A DNA stretch of 9,229 nt from Flavobacteriaceae bacterium (lineage in GTDB: Bacteria; Bacteroidota; Bacteroidia; Flavobacteriales; Flavobacteriaceae). The stretch is taken from the NCBI GenBank assembly GCA_019090365.1, contig JAHRWC010000339.1, positions 1 to 9,229 of the forward strand, in the 5' to 3' direction. How positions within the stretch are numbered: position 1 is the first letter of the stretch; every line of letters begins with the position of its first letter. Position numbers and translations under genes: made by a program. The notes below the pieces were generated by a model. The model did no database searches. It saw nothing but the letters and a program-made list of their open reading frames with translations, and was not told the origin of the DNA. Positions 7,220 to 9,229 of this stretch are shown here, one piece after another.

Positions 7220-9229
7220 TTATTTTACTTTTAATTTAGTTTTTGAATGCTTCTTATTTATTGAAACATCTATAAAATAATCTCCCTTCGGAAGATAATA
7301 TGCGTCATTTTCAGCTTTCTTAGCCTTCAATTCTTTATTTTTTGAAAAAGTTAAATGATATTCAAAAACATTCACTCCTTTCTGAGCGTCTACTTTTATT
7401 GATTCTAATTCATCTCCATCTTCCGTTTGAATAGAAATAGTAGCTTTTCCATCAGTAGGACTATAAAAATTAATCTCAGCTGTAGGTTCATATATTTCTC
7501 CCCAAGAACTAAATTTCTTACCCCAATAACTTGAAGAACGAATTGATTCTATTTCAGAAACTAAAACCTCAGCCTTATTCTCAGTATTCATTTTTTGAAG
7601 TAGGGATATATCTGCAATATATATAGAACGTCCATGTGTTCCTACCACTAAATCTTTCGCTTCAGGATGCACTACCAAATCATGAGTTGCTACATTGGTC
7701 AACCCTGATGAAAATGCTTCCCAAGATTCTCCTCGATTTAAAGAAACATAAACTCCGTTATCGGTTCCTAGATATAAAACATTTTCATTTTCAGAATCTT
7801 CTTTTATCACATTCACAGAAGATGTTGGAAGGTTACTGCTTATGTTTTTCCAAGTAGCACCATAATTTTCACTCACAAATACATAAGGGGTAAAATCGTC
7901 CCAACGATATCCGTTTAATGTCACATACACACGTTCCTTTTTAAAACTTGAAGCTTCTACTCTACTTACCCATAAATCTTGAGGGAATGAATTTGAAATT
8001 CGTTGCCAATTACCTCCTCCATTTTTTGTAACATGCACATACCCATCATCACTACCTGCATACATCAAACCAAATTGAAATGAAGATTCACTCATTGTAG
8101 TTAACGTTCCATATGCTACATTTCCTGGCTTTCCACCTTTTGTTAAATCATCTGAAATAGCATCCCAAGTAGATCCTTGATCCATACTTCGCATGAGTTT
8201 ATTACCTCCTAAATACAAGATATCTTGATTGTGTTGGCTTAATAAAATAGGCGTTTGCCAATTAAAACGGTATGGATTTTCACCCAATTCATGTTTTGGT
8301 TGAATATAGGTTTGCTCATCAGTTTCACGATTCAATCGATAATAATTTCCGAATTGATATCCTGTATACACAATATTACTATTTCGATTGTCTATTTGGA
8401 TTTGCATTCCATCACCACCCATGATAAACTTATATGGATAATCTCCATTTTGCAACCACCTACTATTTTCTTCAGTGTTATGTGGTCCTACCCAAACACC
8501 ATTATCTTGCAATCCTCCGTACACATTATAGGGCTCTTCATTATCTACATTAATTGCATAAAACTGCCCTACTGATAATGAATTATTCTTAATCCAATGC
8601 TCACCATCATCATACGTAATATTCACTCCACCATCGTTTCCATTAATTAAATGCCCTGGTTGTTTTGGATTGATCCAAAGCGCATGATGATCTGCATGAA
8701 CATTTCCTGCATCTATAGATTCAAACGTTTTTCCTCCATCTTTCGATTTTAAAATAGGAACTCCATAAATATATATTCCGTCTTGATTACTTGGATCTAC
8801 GTGTATTTTTCCGAAGTAATACCCATACGAATAATAAATATTGTCTAAATATCCTTCATGTGTTTTCTTCCAATTTTTCCCACCATCTGTACTTTTATAC
8901 ACTTCGGTTCCAACAACAGGCGTGTCAAATAAAAGTGAGTTTGCATTTTCTAAATATTTGGCGATATCAATCGGTTTTGCCTCACCGTTTTTAACCATTT
9001 CTTTTACTGATGTCACTGTATATTTCTTCGGAAATCCATTCGATTTTAAAAATGTTTTCAATGAAGTGTCTTCTAATGAAAGGAAATCTGAAACAGATAT
9101 GCTCTTAAAATCATCTTTTTGAAGTCCATCTTTAGTTTTTTCATCCTTATCTTTTTCTCTTCGGAATTGGCTGTCATGAATTGCATACACTACATTATCA
9201 TCATAAATTGCTAATCCTATACGACCTAC
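7220..9229 (-). CDS. BNR/Asp-box (VPS10/sortilin-like) beta-propeller protein, C-terminal 669 residues (runs off the right edge)
   Basis: The frame is open to the right edge: VGRIGLAIYDDNV precedes the GTG at 9190, so that codon is internal and the true start lies outside. Residues are counted from that GTG. At least seven Asp-box (SxDxGxxW-like) hairpins mark propeller blades: STDGGKNW (100-107), SKDGGKTF (149-156), YDDGEHW (193-199), SMDQGSTW (335-342), TKNGGGNW (388-395), SENYGATW (440-447) and SLNRGESW (483-490). A charged helical insertion (about 8-90) interrupts the propeller. HADHHALW, GNDGGVN, GGLQDNGVW and GTHGRSIYI are blocks I associate with large bacterial proteins often named 'glycosyl hydrolase' or 'VPS10 domain'. 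Residues from about 565 look like an FlgD-type Ig domain, ending GDYFIDVSI...KLKVK. No type A T9SS sorting domain (PNP motif) is apparent. Export is inferred, since the signal peptide is out of view. The substrate is unknown and no hydrolase catalytic set is recognised. No clear terminator separates it from sdhC. Confidence 0.88.
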   Translation of the reverse strand, partial: VGRIGLAIYDDNVVYAIHDSQFRREKDKDEKTKDGLQKDDFKSISVSDFLSLEDTSLKTFLKSNGFPKKYTVTSVKEMVKNGEAKPIDIAKYLENANSLLFDTPVVGTEVYKSTDGGKNWKKTHEGYLDNIYYSYGYYFGKIHVDPSNQDGIYIYGVPILKSKDGGKTFESIDAGNVHADHHALWINPKQPGHLINGNDGGVNITYDDGEHWIKNNSLSVGQFYAINVDNEEPYNVYGGLQDNGVWVGPHNTEENSRWLQNGDYPYKFIMGGDGMQIQIDNRNSNIVYTGYQFGNYYRLNRETDEQTYIQPKHELGENPYRFNWQTPILLSQHNQDILYLGGNKLMRSMDQGSTWDAISDDLTKGGKPGNVAYGTLTTMSESSFQFGLMYAGSDDGYVHVTKNGGGNWQRISNSFPQDLWVSRVEASSFKKERVYVTLNGYRWDDFTPYVFVSENYGATWKNISSNLPTSSVNVIKEDSENENVLYLGTDNGVYVSLNRGESWEAFSSGLTNVATHDLVVHPEAKDLVVGTHGRSIYIADISLLQKMNTENKAEVLVSEIESIRSSSYWGKKFSSWGEIYEPTAEINFYSPTDGKATISIQTEDGDELESIKVDAQKGVNVFEYHLTFSKNKELKAKKAENDAYYLPKGDYFIDVSINKKHSKTKLKVK

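Noticed and set aside
7636..7857. Plus-strand ORF of 73 codons inside the BNR protein gene
   Set aside because: It is a shadow of the real minus-strand frame, which shows repeated Asp-box motifs there.
8255..8575. Plus-strand ORF of 106 codons with membrane-like composition
   Set aside because: The hydrophobic look comes from reading the antisense of an AT-rich gene. The minus frame across it has conserved propeller blocks.
8791..9122. Two overlapping plus-strand ORFs of 67 and 93 codons
   Set aside because: Both are antisense to the helical insertion of the BNR protein and share no features of a real gene.

Overview
The window looks like chromosomal DNA of a marine-type member of the Flavobacteriaceae (Bacteroidota). 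The evidence is low GC, AT-rich spacers with Bacteroidota-type promoters (TAnnTTTG -7 boxes) and no regular Shine-Dalgarno sites. The proteins also fit: a PorZ-like type IX secretion component, a 447-residue NADP-type glutamate dehydrogenase, the flavobacterial sdhCAB set, and a BNR-repeat propeller protein of the flavobacterial VPS10/'glycosyl hydrolase' type. The species cannot be told from this stretch.

Layout from left to right. Positions 1-1157 (minus) hold the N-terminal 385 codons of a PorZ-like secreted beta-propeller protein; the gene runs off the left edge. A hairpin terminator (1224-1254) separates it from gdhA (1277-2620, minus). A 157-base divergent promoter region (2621-2777) follows, then a plus-strand exported protein of unknown function (2778-3587), probably in the outer membrane. 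A bidirectional terminator (3607-3636) sits between that gene and the convergent sdhCAB operon. The operon is transcribed on the minus strand: sdhC 7110-6442, sdhA 6429-4414, sdhB 4402-3656. The spacer 7111-7219 carries a very good promoter for sdhCAB, with an inverted repeat and a Shine-Dalgarno-like 11-mer. From 7220 to the right edge (minus) lies a large BNR/Asp-box propeller protein. Its reading frame stays open to base 9229, so its N terminus lies outside the window.

How the genes work together. SdhCAB is a type-B (single cytochrome b subunit) succinate:menaquinone oxidoreductase that links the TCA cycle to the respiratory chain. GdhA joins 2-oxoglutarate to ammonium assimilation. These central-metabolism genes lie between two large beta-propeller proteins, at least one of which probably acts at the cell surface. 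I see no mobile element, CRISPR array, tRNA, rRNA or defence system. The window is mostly ordinary core-genome content. The least explained items are the exported protein divergent from gdhA and the structured promoter regions of gdhA and sdhC.
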